Below, in pieces: positions 19,735-28,388 of a DNA stretch of 61,126 nt. Every line of letters begins with the position of its first letter. Position 1 is the stretch's first letter. The DNA is from Deltaproteobacteria bacterium (GTDB lineage Bacteria > Desulfobacterota > Desulfuromonadia > Desulfuromonadales > BM103). The notes below the pieces were generated by a model that was not told the origin of the DNA, searched no databases, and was given only the letters and a program-made list of their open reading frames with translations. The stretch lies in contig VAUL01000014.1 of the NCBI GenBank assembly GCA_005774545.1, forward strand, positions 1-61,126, read 5' to 3'. Made by a program: the position numbers and the translations under genes.

Positions 19735-20277
19735 TCAGGCCGCCGCGAGCGGCGCGGCGACGGCATCCTTGGCGGAGAGGATCGGCGGCGCCGTCAGCGG
19801 CCAGGCCACGGCGACGGCCGGGTCGTTCCAGAGCAGCGTCCGCTCGCACTCCGGGCTGTAATAGCGGTTGGTCTTGTACAGGACCTCCGCCTGGTCGCTC
19901 AGCACCAGGAAGCCGTGCGCGAACCCTTCCGGAATCCACATCTGCAGGCGGTTCTCCGCCGACAGCACCCGCCCGGTCCATTGCCCGAAGGTCTTCGACC
20001 CGGCACGGATGTCGACGGCCACGTCGAAGATCTCCCCCTGGGCGACCCGCACCAGCTTGGCCTGCGCCGCCGGCGGCACCTGGTAGTGCAGGCCGCGCAG
20101 GACATGGCGCCGGGAGAGCGACTGGTTGTCCTGCACGAAGGTTATGTCCGCCCCCGTGGCCAATGCAAAGGCGCGGGCGTTGAACGACTCGAAGAAACAG
20201 CCGCGCTCGTCCGTGAAAACCCGCGGCCTGAGCAGGAGCACGTCCGGCAGGTCGGTACCGATCACTTCCAGCGACAC
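19735..20277 (-). CDS. rfbC: dTDP-4-dehydrorhamnose 3,5-epimerase
   Basis: A 180-residue cupin epimerase (RmlC), third enzyme of dTDP-L-rhamnose synthesis. Marks are D-E-R-G-C-F-F-E-S-F, F-V-Q-D-N-Q-S-L-S-R, R-G-L-H-Y-Q with the catalytic His, D-V-A-V-D-I-R, and the W-I-P-E-G-F-A-H-G-F segment. GTG start. It begins 18 bases after rfbA ends and is followed by 42 bases before the flippase gene's 5' side. The run A-A-P-L-A-A-A at the end is a harmless tail. Confidence 0.96.
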   Translation of the reverse strand: MSLEVIGTDLPDVLLLRPRVFTDERGCFFESFNARAFALATGADITFVQDNQSLSRRHVLRGLHYQVPPAAQAKLVRVAQGEIFDVAVDIRAGSKTFGQWTGRVLSAENRLQMWIPEGFAHGFLVLSDQAEVLYKTNRYYSPECERTLLWNDPAVAVAWPLTAPPILSAKDAVAAPLAAA

Positions 20278-20295
20278 GTCCCGTTCGCCCCCTGC

Positions 20296-21183
20296 TCAGT
20301 AACCGGAACGGTACTCGCGCAGCACCCGCTCCAGGTACTGGCGATAGGTCGAGGCGGGGGTCGCCGCGATGTTGGCCGCCATCCCCTGCTCGTCGATGAA
20401 TCCCCAGCGCAGGGCGACCTCCTCGAGGCAGGCGATCTTCAGCCCCTGGCGCGCTTCGAGGGTGCCGATGAAGTGGCTGGCCTCGAGCAGGCTCTCGTGG
20501 GTACCGGTGTCGAGCCAGGCGATCCCCCGGCCGAGCCGCTCGACCCGCAGCTGGCCATTGGCCAGGTAAGTCCGGTTGACGTCGGTGATCTCCAGTTCAC
20601 CGCGCGGCGACGGCTTGAGCGCCCTGGTGATCTCCACCACCTGCCGGTCGTACAGGTAGAGCCCCGGGACCGCGTAGTGCGACTTCGGCGCCTGCGGCTT
20701 CTCCTCGATGCTCAGCACGTTGCCGGCGGTGTCGAACTCCACCACCCCGTAGCGTTCCGGGTCGTGCACCGGGTAGCCGAACACCATCGCCCCGCTTTCG
20801 AAGGCGGCGACCGTCCGGTCGAGCGCCATCTTGCCGTAGAAGATGTTGTCGCCGAGGATCAGCGCGACATTCTCCCCGGCAATGAACTCCTCGCCGACCA
20901 GGAAGGCCTGGGCGATCCCCTTCGGCTCCGGCTGCACGGCGTAGCGCAGGGTGATCCCCCAGCGCGCGCCGTCGCCGAGCAGCGCCTGGAAGCGCGGCGT
21001 GTCGTGGGGGGTGGAGATCAGCAGGATGTCGCGAATCCCGGCCATCATCAGCGTGGCCAGCGGATAGTAGATCATCGGCTTGTCGTAAACCGGCTGCAGC
21101 TGCTTGCTGGCCACCAGCGTCAGCGGGTAGAGGCGGCTTCCCGCCCCCCCGGCCAGAACGATTCCCTTGTTGATTCCGGACAC
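20296..21183 (-). CDS. rfbA: Glucose-1-phosphate thymidylyltransferase
   Basis: From the GTG at 21183 (GAGGAGA just upstream) this is 295 residues, usual RmlA length. Marks are [16 protein letters not shown] (nucleotide site), [24 protein letters not shown], and E-K-P-Q-A-P-K-S. The frame is open further up but overlaps rfbD as a shadow. It joins dTTP and glucose-1-phosphate, the first step of dTDP-rhamnose synthesis. Confidence 0.96.
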   Translation of the reverse strand: MSGINKGIVLAGGAGSRLYPLTLVASKQLQPVYDKPMIYYPLATLMMAGIRDILLISTPHDTPRFQALLGDGARWGITLRYAVQPEPKGIAQAFLVGEEFIAGENVALILGDNIFYGKMALDRTVAAFESGAMVFGYPVHDPERYGVVEFDTAGNVLSIEEKPQAPKSHYAVPGLYLYDRQVVEITRALKPSPRGELEITDVNRTYLANGQLRVERLGRGIAWLDTGTHESLLEASHFIGTLEARQGLKIACLEEVALRWGFIDEQGMAANIAATPASTYRQYLERVLREYRSGY

Positions 21184-21193
21184 GTTTCTCTCC

Positions 21194-22072
21194 TCAGTCG
21201 ATCCTGGCCCGCATGTAGGCGGCCAGGCTGTCGCGCCACGCCGGGATGGCCATCCCGGTCGCGCGCCGGATCTTGTCGCCGGCGAAGACCGAATAGGCCG
21301 GGCGCCGCGCCGGGAGCGGATAGTCGCCGGTGGCGATCGGCACGATCCGGCGGGCGGCGACCGGCATCCCCAGCTGCCGCATGAGGGCGACGATCTCGCA
21401 GGCGAACCCGTACCAGCTCGTCTCCCCGCCGTTGGCGAAGTGGTAGACGCCGAACGGCGCCCGGTTTGCCCCGGCGTCAAGCAGGGCGAAGAGCGCCGCA
21501 GCCAGGTCGCCGGTATAGGTCGGCGACCCGATCTGGTCGTCGACGATACGCAGCTCCTCGCGCTCGGTCGCCAGGCGGATGACGGTCTCGACGAAGTTCT
21601 TGCCGCCGGGGCCGTACAGCCAGCTGGTGCGGACGATATAGTACGCCGTCAGCCCCGAGGCGCGAATCGCCTCCTCGCCGGCCAGCTTGCTCCGGCCGTA
21701 GGCCGACATCGGCGCGACCGGGTCGTCTTCGGCGTAGGGCGTCGTCTTGCCGCCGTCGAAGACGTAATCCGTCGAAACGTGGACGAGGATCGCGCCGACC
21801 TCGCCGGCGGCGCGCGCCAGATGCCCGGGGCCGAGGCCGTTGACCCGCATCGCCAGCGGCTCGTCGGCCTCGGCGCCATCGACGTTGGTGTAGGCCGCGC
21901 AGTTGACGATCACCGCCGGCCGGCAGCGTTCCATCGCCGCCCGCACCGCATCGCCGTCGGCGATATCGAAATCCGGCAGGTCGAATTCCGCGAGGGCGCA
22001 ACCGGCAGGGACCAGCTCCCTGACCTTGCGGGCCAGCATGCCGTTTGCGCCGACCAGGGCGAGACGCTGCAC
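21194..22072 (-). CDS. rfbD: dTDP-4-dehydrorhamnose reductase
   Basis: The GTG at 22072, two bases after the rfbB stop, gives 292 residues starting [17 protein letters not shown]. It is an SDR enzyme: G-A-N-G-M-L-A for [22 protein letters not shown] with the catalytic Tyr/Lys, [13 protein letters not shown], and D-D-Q-I-G-S-P-T-Y. It catalyses the last step of dTDP-L-rhamnose synthesis. Upstream open frame is shadow of rfbB. Confidence 0.95.
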   Translation of the reverse strand: MQRLALVGANGMLARKVRELVPAGCALAEFDLPDFDIADGDAVRAAMERCRPAVIVNCAAYTNVDGAEADEPLAMRVNGLGPGHLARAAGEVGAILVHVSTDYVFDGGKTTPYAEDDPVAPMSAYGRSKLAGEEAIRASGLTAYYIVRTSWLYGPGGKNFVETVIRLATEREELRIVDDQIGSPTYTGDLAAALFALLDAGANRAPFGVYHFANGGETSWYGFACEIVALMRQLGMPVAARRIVPIATGDYPLPARRPAYSVFAGDKIRRATGMAIPAWRDSLAAYMRARID

Positions 22073-22074
22073 CG

Positions 22075-23148
22075 CTAGCGCCCTCCGTACTGCCTTTCGT
22101 AATAGTCGCGATAGGCGCCGCTGGTCACCTGCTCGACCCATTCGCGGTGCTGCAGGTACCAGTCGACGGTCCGCACGATCCCCTCCGCGAAGGTCACCGC
22201 CGGCTCCCAGCCGAGTTCCGCCTTGATCTTGCCCGCATCGATGGCGTAGCGGCGGTCGTGGCCGGGACGGTCCTTGACGAAACGGATCAGGCTGCGCCGC
22301 GGCTCCCCGGACGGCAGCGGGCCGGCCTTGGCATCGAGCAGGTCGCAGATCGCCTCGACGATCTCGATGTTCTGCTTCTCGTTGTTGCCGCCGACATTGT
22401 AGGTCTCGCCGACCCGCCCTTGCCGCAGCACGGCAAGGATGGCCCGGCAGTGATCCTCGACGAACAGCCAGTCGCGCACGTTCCGGCCGTCGCCGTAGAC
22501 CGGCAGCTCGCGGCCGTTGAGGGCGTTGTTGATCACCAGCGGAATGAGCTTCTCCGGAAAGTGATACGGCCCGTAGTTGTTCGAACAGTTGGTGATCAGG
22601 GTCGGCAGCCCGTAGGTATGGTGATAGGCGCTGACCAGATGGTCCGATGCGGCCTTGCTGGCCGAATAGGGAGAGCGCGGATCGTAGGGGGTCGTCTCGG
22701 TGAACAGGCCGGTCTCCCCCAGCGAGCCGTAGACTTCGTCGGTGGAGACGTGCAGAAAGCGTGCTGAGTGCTGAGCGCTGAGCGATGAGTTGGTCAGCCA
22801 CGCGTGGCGGGCGGCCTCCAGCAGGGTGAAGGTGCCGACGATGTTGGTCCGGATGAACTCGGCAGGGCCGTCGATGCTCCGGTCGACGTGCGACTCGGCG
22901 GCGAAATGCACGACCGTGTCGATGCGCTCTTCCCGGAAGAGATCCCCGACCAGGGCGGCGTCGCCGATGTCCCCCCTGACGAACCGGTAGCGCCGGTCCC
23001 CCTCGATGTCGGCGAGGTTGGCCAGGTTGCCGGCGTAGGTCAGCTTGTCGAGGTTGACCAGGCGCACTTCCGGACAGCGTTCCAGGCAGACGCGCACGAA
23101 ATTCGAGCCGATGAAGCCGCAGCCACCGGTGACCAGGATGTTGTTCAT
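22075..23148 (-). CDS. rfbB: dTDP-glucose 4,6-dehydratase
   Basis: A 357-residue SDR dehydratase: G-G-C-G-F-I-G-S-N (8-16), [18 protein letters not shown] (135-142), [10 protein letters not shown] with catalytic Tyr/Lys, and N-C-S-N-N-Y-G-P-Y. It makes the 4-keto intermediate of dTDP-rhamnose. Oddity: residues 120-129 ([10 protein letters not shown]), in the variable loop before F-L-H-V-S-T-D-E, are encoded by a 30-base element that recurs between lolC and lolD. The loop is of ordinary length, so the enzyme is probably intact. Confidence 0.96.
   Translation of the reverse strand: MNNILVTGGCGFIGSNFVRVCLERCPEVRLVNLDKLTYAGNLANLADIEGDRRYRFVRGDIGDAALVGDLFREERIDTVVHFAAESHVDRSIDGPAEFIRTNIVGTFTLLEAARHAWLTNSSLSAQHSARFLHVSTDEVYGSLGETGLFTETTPYDPRSPYSASKAASDHLVSAYHHTYGLPTLITNCSNNYGPYHFPEKLIPLVINNALNGRELPVYGDGRNVRDWLFVEDHCRAILAVLRQGRVGETYNVGGNNEKQNIEIVEAICDLLDAKAGPLPSGEPRRSLIRFVKDRPGHDRRYAIDAGKIKAELGWEPAVTFAEGIVRTVDWYLQHREWVEQVTSGAYRDYYERQYGGR
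22761..22790 (+). repeat. 30-base repeat, copy A, inside rfbB
   Basis: On the plus strand this begins GTGCTGAGTGCTGAGCG and ends GCGATGAGT. It is made of imperfect 7-base units of the type GCTGAGT/GCTGAGC/GATGAGC. It matches copy B (53503-53532, opposite strand) at 29 of 30 bases by eye. Here it is read as protein in rfbB. Confidence 0.85.
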
Positions 23149-23179
23149 GGGCAGGCAATCCCCGTACTCATCGTGATGA

Positions 23180-23761
23180 TCACTTCTCCGCCAGGATGCA
23201 GTCGGCCGCGGCCGCCAGGTCCCGGCAGACGCGAATCCCCGGAAACTGCGCGGTCACCTTCGGCTCATCCTTGGCGCCGTAGCCGGTCCGGACCAGGATC
23301 GGGCGGCAGCCGGCCGCACTCCCGGCCTCGACATCCGCCAGCTTGTCCCCGACCATGAACGACCGCGCCAGGTCGATGCCGTGATCGCGGGCGGCCTGCA
23401 GCAGCATCCCCGGCGCCCCCTTGCGGCAGTCGCAGTCGACCTGATAGTCCCCCTGCCCTTCGCTGGGATGATGGGGACAGACGTAAAAACCGTCGATGCC
23501 GGCCGACGCCGCCCGCAACTGCCGCTGCAGGTGCTCGTGCAGCCGGCAGACCGCCTCCCGCGGGAAGTAGCCGCGGGCCACCCCCGACTGGTTGGTCACG
23601 ACGATGATCAGGAAACCCGCCTCCCTCAGCCTCCGGATCGCCTCCGGCGCGCCGGGGATGAACTGGAAGTCCTCGATCCGGTGCAGGTAGTCCTTCTCGA
23701 CGTTGATCGTGCCGTCCCGGTCGAGAAAGACCGCCGGGCGGAGGGTGGCCGCTTTGATCAT
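23180..23761 (-). CDS. gmhB: D-glycero-beta-D-manno-heptose-1,7-bisphosphate 7-phosphatase
   Basis: A 193-residue HAD phosphatase. The catalytic motif is F-L-D-R-D-G-T-I-N (12-20), followed by [13 protein letters not shown], the zinc-loop cysteines and His in C-P-H-H-P-S-E-G and C-D-C-R-K, and [12 protein letters not shown]. This zinc-loop form is typical of GmhB. Its ATG overlaps the hldE stop by four bases. It removes the 7-phosphate between the HldE kinase and transferase steps. Confidence 0.95.
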   Translation of the reverse strand: MIKAATLRPAVFLDRDGTINVEKDYLHRIEDFQFIPGAPEAIRRLREAGFLIIVVTNQSGVARGYFPREAVCRLHEHLQRQLRAASAGIDGFYVCPHHPSEGQGDYQVDCDCRKGAPGMLLQAARDHGIDLARSFMVGDKLADVEAGSAAGCRPILVRTGYGAKDEPKVTAQFPGIRVCRDLAAAADCILAEK

Positions 23762-25227
23762 GGCTGGTACGATTGCAGGATCTTGTCGATGATATTGGTC
23801 GTCGACTTGCCGTCGACGAAGTCGATCAACTCGACCCGTCCGCCCCAGCTCTCCACCAGATCCTTCCCCACCACCCCCTCGGGGGTGTAATCGGCCCCCT
23901 TGACCAGAATGTCGGGGCGCAGGGTGCCGATCAGCTCCAGGGGCGTGTCCTCGTCGAAGATCACCACGAAGTCGATGCAGTCGAGCGCGGCAAGGATATG
24001 CGCGCGTTCGTCCTCGCCGATCAGCGGCCGCTTTTCCCCCTTGAGTCGCCGGATCGAGGCGTCGGAGTTGAGGCCGAGCACCAGCAGGTCGCCGAGCTTC
24101 CTGGCCGCCTGCAGGTACTTGACGTGCCCGACATGCAGCAGGTCGAAGCAGCCGTTGGTGAAGACGATGGTCTTCCCCTGGGCGCGCCGGGCATCGAGCA
24201 GCCGCGCCAGGGTCAGGCGCTCGTGCAGCTTGCCGTCGGGATCCCGGTGCTGGCGGCCGATGGCGTCGAGGATCTCGTCGGCGGCGACCGTCGAGGTTCC
24301 GACCTTGCCCACCACCACCCCGGCGGCGACATTCGACAGCTGCGCGGCGTCGGCCAGCGGCAGGCCGGCGGCCAGCCCCAGGCCGATCAGTGCCAGGACC
24401 GTGTCGCCCGCGCCGGAAACGTCGAACACTTCGCGCGCCTGTGTCGGCAGGTGCAGTTCGCGGCCGTCGCGGTAGAAGAGGCTCATCCCCTCCTCGCTGC
24501 GGGTCAGGACCAGCGATTCGAGGTCGAGATCGCGGCAGAGGGTCTGACCGGCCTGGCGCAGACTGGCTTCGTCGACGATCGGCACTCCGGAGGCGGCCTG
24601 CGCCTCCTTGCGATTGGGGGTCAGGACCGTCGCCCCGCGGTACTTGCGGTAGTCGTTCCCCTTCGGATCGATCACCACCGGGATGTTGCGGCGACGGCCG
24701 TGGGCGATCAGTTCCCCCAGCAGGCTCTCCGGGAGAACCCCCTTGAGATAGTCGGAAACCAGGATCACCCGGCAGGTCGCCGCGGCCCCGGCGAGAAAGG
24801 CGGCCAGTTCGCGCTCCTGCTCGGGGAGGATGGCGGCGCGCGTTTCGCGGTCGATCCTGACGATCTGCTGGCTGCTCGCCAGCACGCGGGTCTTGCGGCT
24901 GGTGGTGCGGCCCGGGGCAAGGATGATCCCCGAACAGTCGACCCCGCGCTCGGCCAGCAGCCGGCGCAGCAGTCGGCCGTCGTCATCGTCGCCGAGCACG
25001 CTGGCGACCCGGACCCTGGCGCCGAGCGCCACGAGATTGTTGATGACGTTGCCGGCCCCCCCCAGGCGCAGCTCCTCGCGCACCACGTCGACGACCTGGA
25101 CCGGGGCCTCGGGGGAGATCCGCTCGGTCCGTCCCCAGAGGTACTCGTCGAGCATGAGATCGCCGACGACCAGGACCTCGATCCGGTCGAGGCTCCCCAG
25201 AAAGGCTTCAGCGGCAAGACGGTTCAT
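23758..25227 (-). CDS. hldE: Bifunctional heptose-7-phosphate kinase/heptose-1-phosphate adenylyltransferase
   Basis: A 489-residue fusion. The N-terminal PfkB-type kinase (about 1-315) has V-V-G-D-L-M-L-D-E-Y, L-G-G-A-G-N-V, and D-V-S-G-A-G-D-T with the catalytic Asp. The C-terminal nucleotidyltransferase (about 345-489) has F-T-N-G-C-F-D-L-L-H-V-G-H-V and K-G-A-D-Y. It makes ADP-D-glycero-D-manno-heptose, with GmhA (34.6 kb) before it and GmhB between its two steps. The next enzyme, HldD, is not in this window. It overlaps the upstream kinase-like gene by 20 bases. Confidence 0.96.
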   Translation of the reverse strand: MNRLAAEAFLGSLDRIEVLVVGDLMLDEYLWGRTERISPEAPVQVVDVVREELRLGGAGNVINNLVALGARVRVASVLGDDDDGRLLRRLLAERGVDCSGIILAPGRTTSRKTRVLASSQQIVRIDRETRAAILPEQERELAAFLAGAAATCRVILVSDYLKGVLPESLLGELIAHGRRRNIPVVIDPKGNDYRKYRGATVLTPNRKEAQAASGVPIVDEASLRQAGQTLCRDLDLESLVLTRSEEGMSLFYRDGRELHLPTQAREVFDVSGAGDTVLALIGLGLAAGLPLADAAQLSNVAAGVVVGKVGTSTVAADEILDAIGRQHRDPDGKLHERLTLARLLDARRAQGKTIVFTNGCFDLLHVGHVKYLQAARKLGDLLVLGLNSDASIRRLKGEKRPLIGEDERAHILAALDCIDFVVIFDEDTPLELIGTLRPDILVKGADYTPEGVVGKDLVESWGGRVELIDFVDGKSTTNIIDKILQSYQP

Positions 25228-25924
25228 CGTCAGTCTCTCCGGCCATCATCGGGACATGGCGGTGCAAATTTCTCAGGAATTCCGCCCGTGCGGCGCCTTG
25301 CATCCCGGCTGACGCCAGGTAGCGGTCGGCAAAGCGCTGCCGGCCGTACCGGCTCAGGGCCTCGCGGTCCTCGGCATAACGCAGCACATGCCTGAAGTTG
25401 CGGACCCGCAGGCGGATCGGCAGCGGGCCCGCCCGAAAGGTCATGTCGGCAACGTCGATCAACCCGAAGGGCTCTCCTGCGGGCGGAACGATGACGTTGC
25501 CGAAATGCAAAGAACGAAAATATACCCCTTTTTGGTGCAGCGTGGCAATGAAACTCGCAGCCAGATCGAGGTTGCGGGGCAGATTTTCAGGGGCCAGCCG
25601 CAGCGTCTCGCGCAGCGTCCTGCCGGGGAGAGGTCGGTAGATGACCAGGTGCCGCCCGAGCGGCGGACAGCAGAGCAGACGGTTGACCTCGACCGTGCTG
25701 ATGCCGCACGCCGTCAGGCGCGCGACATTGCGGGCGAAGCGGCGGGCGTAGGGGAAGAGCAGCGCCGTCGAGAGCAGGCGCTTGCGCCGGAAAATCTTGA
25801 TCATCTCGCCGCCGGCCGTGCGCAGCACCTTCTCACCGTGTGCATCCTGCTCGACGACCGTGCAGCCGGCAAGCAACTCGCGGTAGGCGTTGCGGTCGAG
25901 ACGCTCGAATCGTGACTTGATCAT
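25208..25924 (-). CDS. WaaP/InaA-like lipopolysaccharide kinase
   Basis: A 238-residue kinase-fold protein of the lipopolysaccharide kinase type. Visible marks are M-I-K-I-F-R-R-K with an ATP-binding-type Lys near residue 43, and the catalytic region G-V-Y-F-R-S-L-H-F-G-N-V followed by L-I-D-V-A-D-M. The usual H-x-D of the catalytic loop is altered (F-R-S-L-H-F-G-N), so activity is less certain. It is translationally coupled to hldE and may phosphorylate inner-core sugar. Confidence 0.8.
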   Translation of the reverse strand: MIKSRFERLDRNAYRELLAGCTVVEQDAHGEKVLRTAGGEMIKIFRRKRLLSTALLFPYARRFARNVARLTACGISTVEVNRLLCCPPLGRHLVIYRPLPGRTLRETLRLAPENLPRNLDLAASFIATLHQKGVYFRSLHFGNVIVPPAGEPFGLIDVADMTFRAGPLPIRLRVRNFRHVLRYAEDREALSRYGRQRFADRYLASAGMQGAARAEFLRNLHRHVPMMAGETDDEPSCR

Positions 25925-25934
25925 GGCGGCCCGT

Positions 25935-26906
25935 TCACTCGCCGCCGGTGGCCAGGGCCTCCAGGATTGCAGCCGCCATCAGAGGGACGTTGATCTCGTG
26001 GTGACCGGTCACGGTGTAGCCGCGGCCGCCGCCGGAGGTCGGGCGCTTGACCACGTTCTGCAGCGGCCGGTAGTGCTGGGTCATGTCGAAATTGGCCGTG
26101 GTGAAGCCGTCGACGTGATAGCCGAGGTTCTGGGCGATCGACAGCGCCTTGAGGAACACCTCGGGCATGACCACCGCCGAACCGACATTGAGCCAGACCC
26201 CGCCGCTCAGCCCGGCCACCACCGCGGTGAGCCGGCGGAAGTCGCGGGCCGACATCTCCCCGGTGACGGCACCGTCGAACTCCGGATGCTGGTGGATGAT
26301 GTCGGTGCCGATGGCGACGTGAACCGTCACCGGAATGCCGCTGCGGACACAGGTCGCCAGGAGACTGAAATCGGCGAAGCGGTGCGCGTTGTCGAGGATG
26401 CTCCGGCCGATCGCCTCGCCGAAGCCGGCGCCGGTCGGGAGGGCCGCCCGCAGCGCGCGATTCATCCCGCCGCCGGTTTCCTCGGAGAAGCCGAAATCGC
26501 CGGAGTGCAGCACGGCGCCGACGTCCTCGGAGGTGGCGCCGACCAGCGACACCTCGAAATCGTGGATCGACGCCGAGCCGTTCATGGCCACGGCGGTAAT
26601 CACCCCGGCCTCGATCAGCTGCCGGAGCACCGGCTGCAGGCCGCACTTGATGACGTGCCCGCCGATCGCCAGCACCACCGGCCGGCCGTTGCGCCGCGCG
26701 GCGACCACCGCGTCGACCACGCCGCGCAGGCTGTCGGCCCCCAGCAGGCGCGGCAGGCCGGCATAGAACCGGGCGAAGCTCATCCCGGCCTGCGGCGGGT
26801 CGGCGAAGTGCTCACCGATATTGACCTTGTTGTCGCGGGTCGTGATCGAATAGGTCTTGATGCGGGACAGGTCGAGGTCGTCCGGATAGTCGCTCATCGC
26901 ATTCAC
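25935..26906 (-). CDS. Deoxyhypusine-synthase-like conserved protein of unknown function
   Basis: A 323-residue soluble protein. Conserved-looking blocks are I-G-G-H-V-I-K-C-G-L, A-M-N-G-S-A-S-I-H-D-F-E, G-A-T-S-E-D-V, H-V-A-I-G-T-D-I-I-H-Q-H-P, L-N-V-G-S-A-V-V-M-P-E-V-F-L-K-A, T-T-A-N-F-D-M, and near the end V-T-G-H-H-E-I-N-V-P. I recall similar proteins being filed as hypothetical or deoxyhypusine-synthase-like in several phyla. Bacteria have no known eIF5A target here, so a different NAD-dependent role is likely. GTG start at 26906 or ATG at 26897. Flanked by a kinase and a membrane glycosyltransferase. Confidence 0.7.
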   Translation of the reverse strand: MNAMSDYPDDLDLSRIKTYSITTRDNKVNIGEHFADPPQAGMSFARFYAGLPRLLGADSLRGVVDAVVAARRNGRPVVLAIGGHVIKCGLQPVLRQLIEAGVITAVAMNGSASIHDFEVSLVGATSEDVGAVLHSGDFGFSEETGGGMNRALRAALPTGAGFGEAIGRSILDNAHRFADFSLLATCVRSGIPVTVHVAIGTDIIHQHPEFDGAVTGEMSARDFRRLTAVVAGLSGGVWLNVGSAVVMPEVFLKALSIAQNLGYHVDGFTTANFDMTQHYRPLQNVVKRPTSGGGRGYTVTGHHEINVPLMAAAILEALATGGE

Positions 26907-26921
26907 GCTCGCTGCCGCCCC

Positions 26922-28388
26922 TCAGTCGCCGATGACCAGGACGGTGCTCCCCTTCTTGTTGGCGAAATCGGCCAGCACGCGCTTCTGCCGCTGCTGCAGC
27001 CACTCCTGAAACGCCGGGTCATCGGCCCGCGCCTCGAGGACAAAGTACTTGTAGTTGCCGGCATGCTCCGGGCTCAGGGCCGCCGCCCGCTTGATCTGCT
27101 TGCGCGGGAAGCCCCAGCCGGCGTAGTAACTGATCCGCGGATCGTCGTAATAGATGCTCTCGCCGGCCCGAAGGTTGGCCGACAGCCACTTGCCGGCTTC
27201 GATGTAATGGGTCTTCTTGGCCGAGAGCGAGACGACGTTGTCGAACATCACGATCAGGCTGACCACGACCAAAACCTTCGCCAGCCGCCGGTGATTCTCG
27301 TACAGCCACAGCATGGCGACGGCCGCCAGCGGTACGAACAGCAGGTCGAGGAAGCTGACCCACCGGGAGATGAAATACTGCCTCCGGATGAAGAACAGCA
27401 TGATCATGACGAAGTAGAGCAGCCAGATCCACAGGGCCGGCCGGTGCTCCCGTCCCTGGCGGCGGGCCTCCGCCCTGGCGCCCTTGAACAGGAAAGGGAC
27501 GGCAAAGGGGCCGAGCAGCTTGGCAAACTTCAGGAAGACCGCGGCCAGGGCGCCGAAGAAGAGGATGACGCCCGCGTCTTCGCGCGAAAACCGCTTGAGG
27601 ACGGCGTCGCCGAAGACCCTGGAGACCTCCTCGAACTCGGCCGCTATCCCGAGCGGGTTGATCAGCTTGAGGTAGCGGGCGAGACGGCCGTGCACCCCCT
27701 CCCCCGCCGCCAGGAACCAGACCAGGCCGGCAGTCAGGCCCAGCAGCGGCAGGGCGTTGAGCTGCAGGAACCCCTGCCAGTTCCGGCTGCGCACCGCCTC
27801 CGCGGCCTGCCACAGGAACAGCGCGGGGATCAGGACCACCGCTTCCAGGCGGAAGGCTGCCGCCGCCAGGATGGCCAGGTGCACGCAGGCCGCCGCGAGC
27901 CACGCCGGCTGCTCCTGCCAGCGCTGCACCAGCCGCAGCGCCAGCACGGCGAAGAACCAGAAGCCGAATTCGCGCAGCACCTCGCCGCGGAACTGGTTGA
28001 AGGCGGGCATGGCCAGCGCCGCCAGGCAGGCCCAGTATCCGGCTTGCGGGAGACGTGCCTGGACGCTGACGACGAGCAGATAGCACGTGCCGGCCATGAA
28101 CAGCGCGCACCAGAGGCGCGCCCACAGGTCGAGGGGGAGCCCGGTCAGCCAGTGCCCGGCGCCGATCAGCATCGAGAACCAGGGCCAGTCGAAGTGCCTG
28201 ATGGTGGCGACGAACCCGTCTTTGAGGAAAATCCGCGCCGTGTCGATGTACAGGATGCCGTCCCGGTTGATGACCGGATCGTCGAGATAGGCGATCGCCG
28301 ACAGCAGCAGGCTCAGGCAGAACGCCAGGACGGCGGGGGAAGCGCTGCGCATGTAGGCGGCGCCGTCGAGTCGGTGCGAACGGATCAT
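26922..28388 (-). CDS. GT-C membrane glycosyltransferase-like protein
   Basis: The ATG at 28388 overlaps the next upstream stop (ATGA) and gives 488 residues with about ten hydrophobic segments. The first long loop has N-R-D-G-I-L-Y-I-D-T-A after the first helix, like the acidic catalytic motif of ArnT/GT39/GT83 enzymes that use lipid-linked sugars on the periplasmic face. The C-terminal about 110 residues are soluble. It may add a lipid-phosphate sugar to the core or outer glycan. It might also be a polymerase-like protein. The frame open above 28388 is shadow. Confidence 0.78.
   Translation of the reverse strand: MIRSHRLDGAAYMRSASPAVLAFCLSLLLSAIAYLDDPVINRDGILYIDTARIFLKDGFVATIRHFDWPWFSMLIGAGHWLTGLPLDLWARLWCALFMAGTCYLLVVSVQARLPQAGYWACLAALAMPAFNQFRGEVLREFGFWFFAVLALRLVQRWQEQPAWLAAACVHLAILAAAAFRLEAVVLIPALFLWQAAEAVRSRNWQGFLQLNALPLLGLTAGLVWFLAAGEGVHGRLARYLKLINPLGIAAEFEEVSRVFGDAVLKRFSREDAGVILFFGALAAVFLKFAKLLGPFAVPFLFKGARAEARRQGREHRPALWIWLLYFVMIMLFFIRRQYFISRWVSFLDLLFVPLAAVAMLWLYENHRRLAKVLVVVSLIVMFDNVVSLSAKKTHYIEAGKWLSANLRAGESIYYDDPRISYYAGWGFPRKQIKRAAALSPEHAGNYKYFVLEARADDPAFQEWLQQRQKRVLADFANKKGSTVLVIGD

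Noticed and set aside
22761-22790. The repeat as a CRISPR or transposon end
   Set aside because: Only short 7-base units are seen, with no spacers, no transposase and no target duplication.
22073-23158. rfbD extended upstream to 23158
   Set aside because: The extension overlaps the whole of rfbB in another frame. The GTG at 22072 restores the usual RmlD N-terminus.
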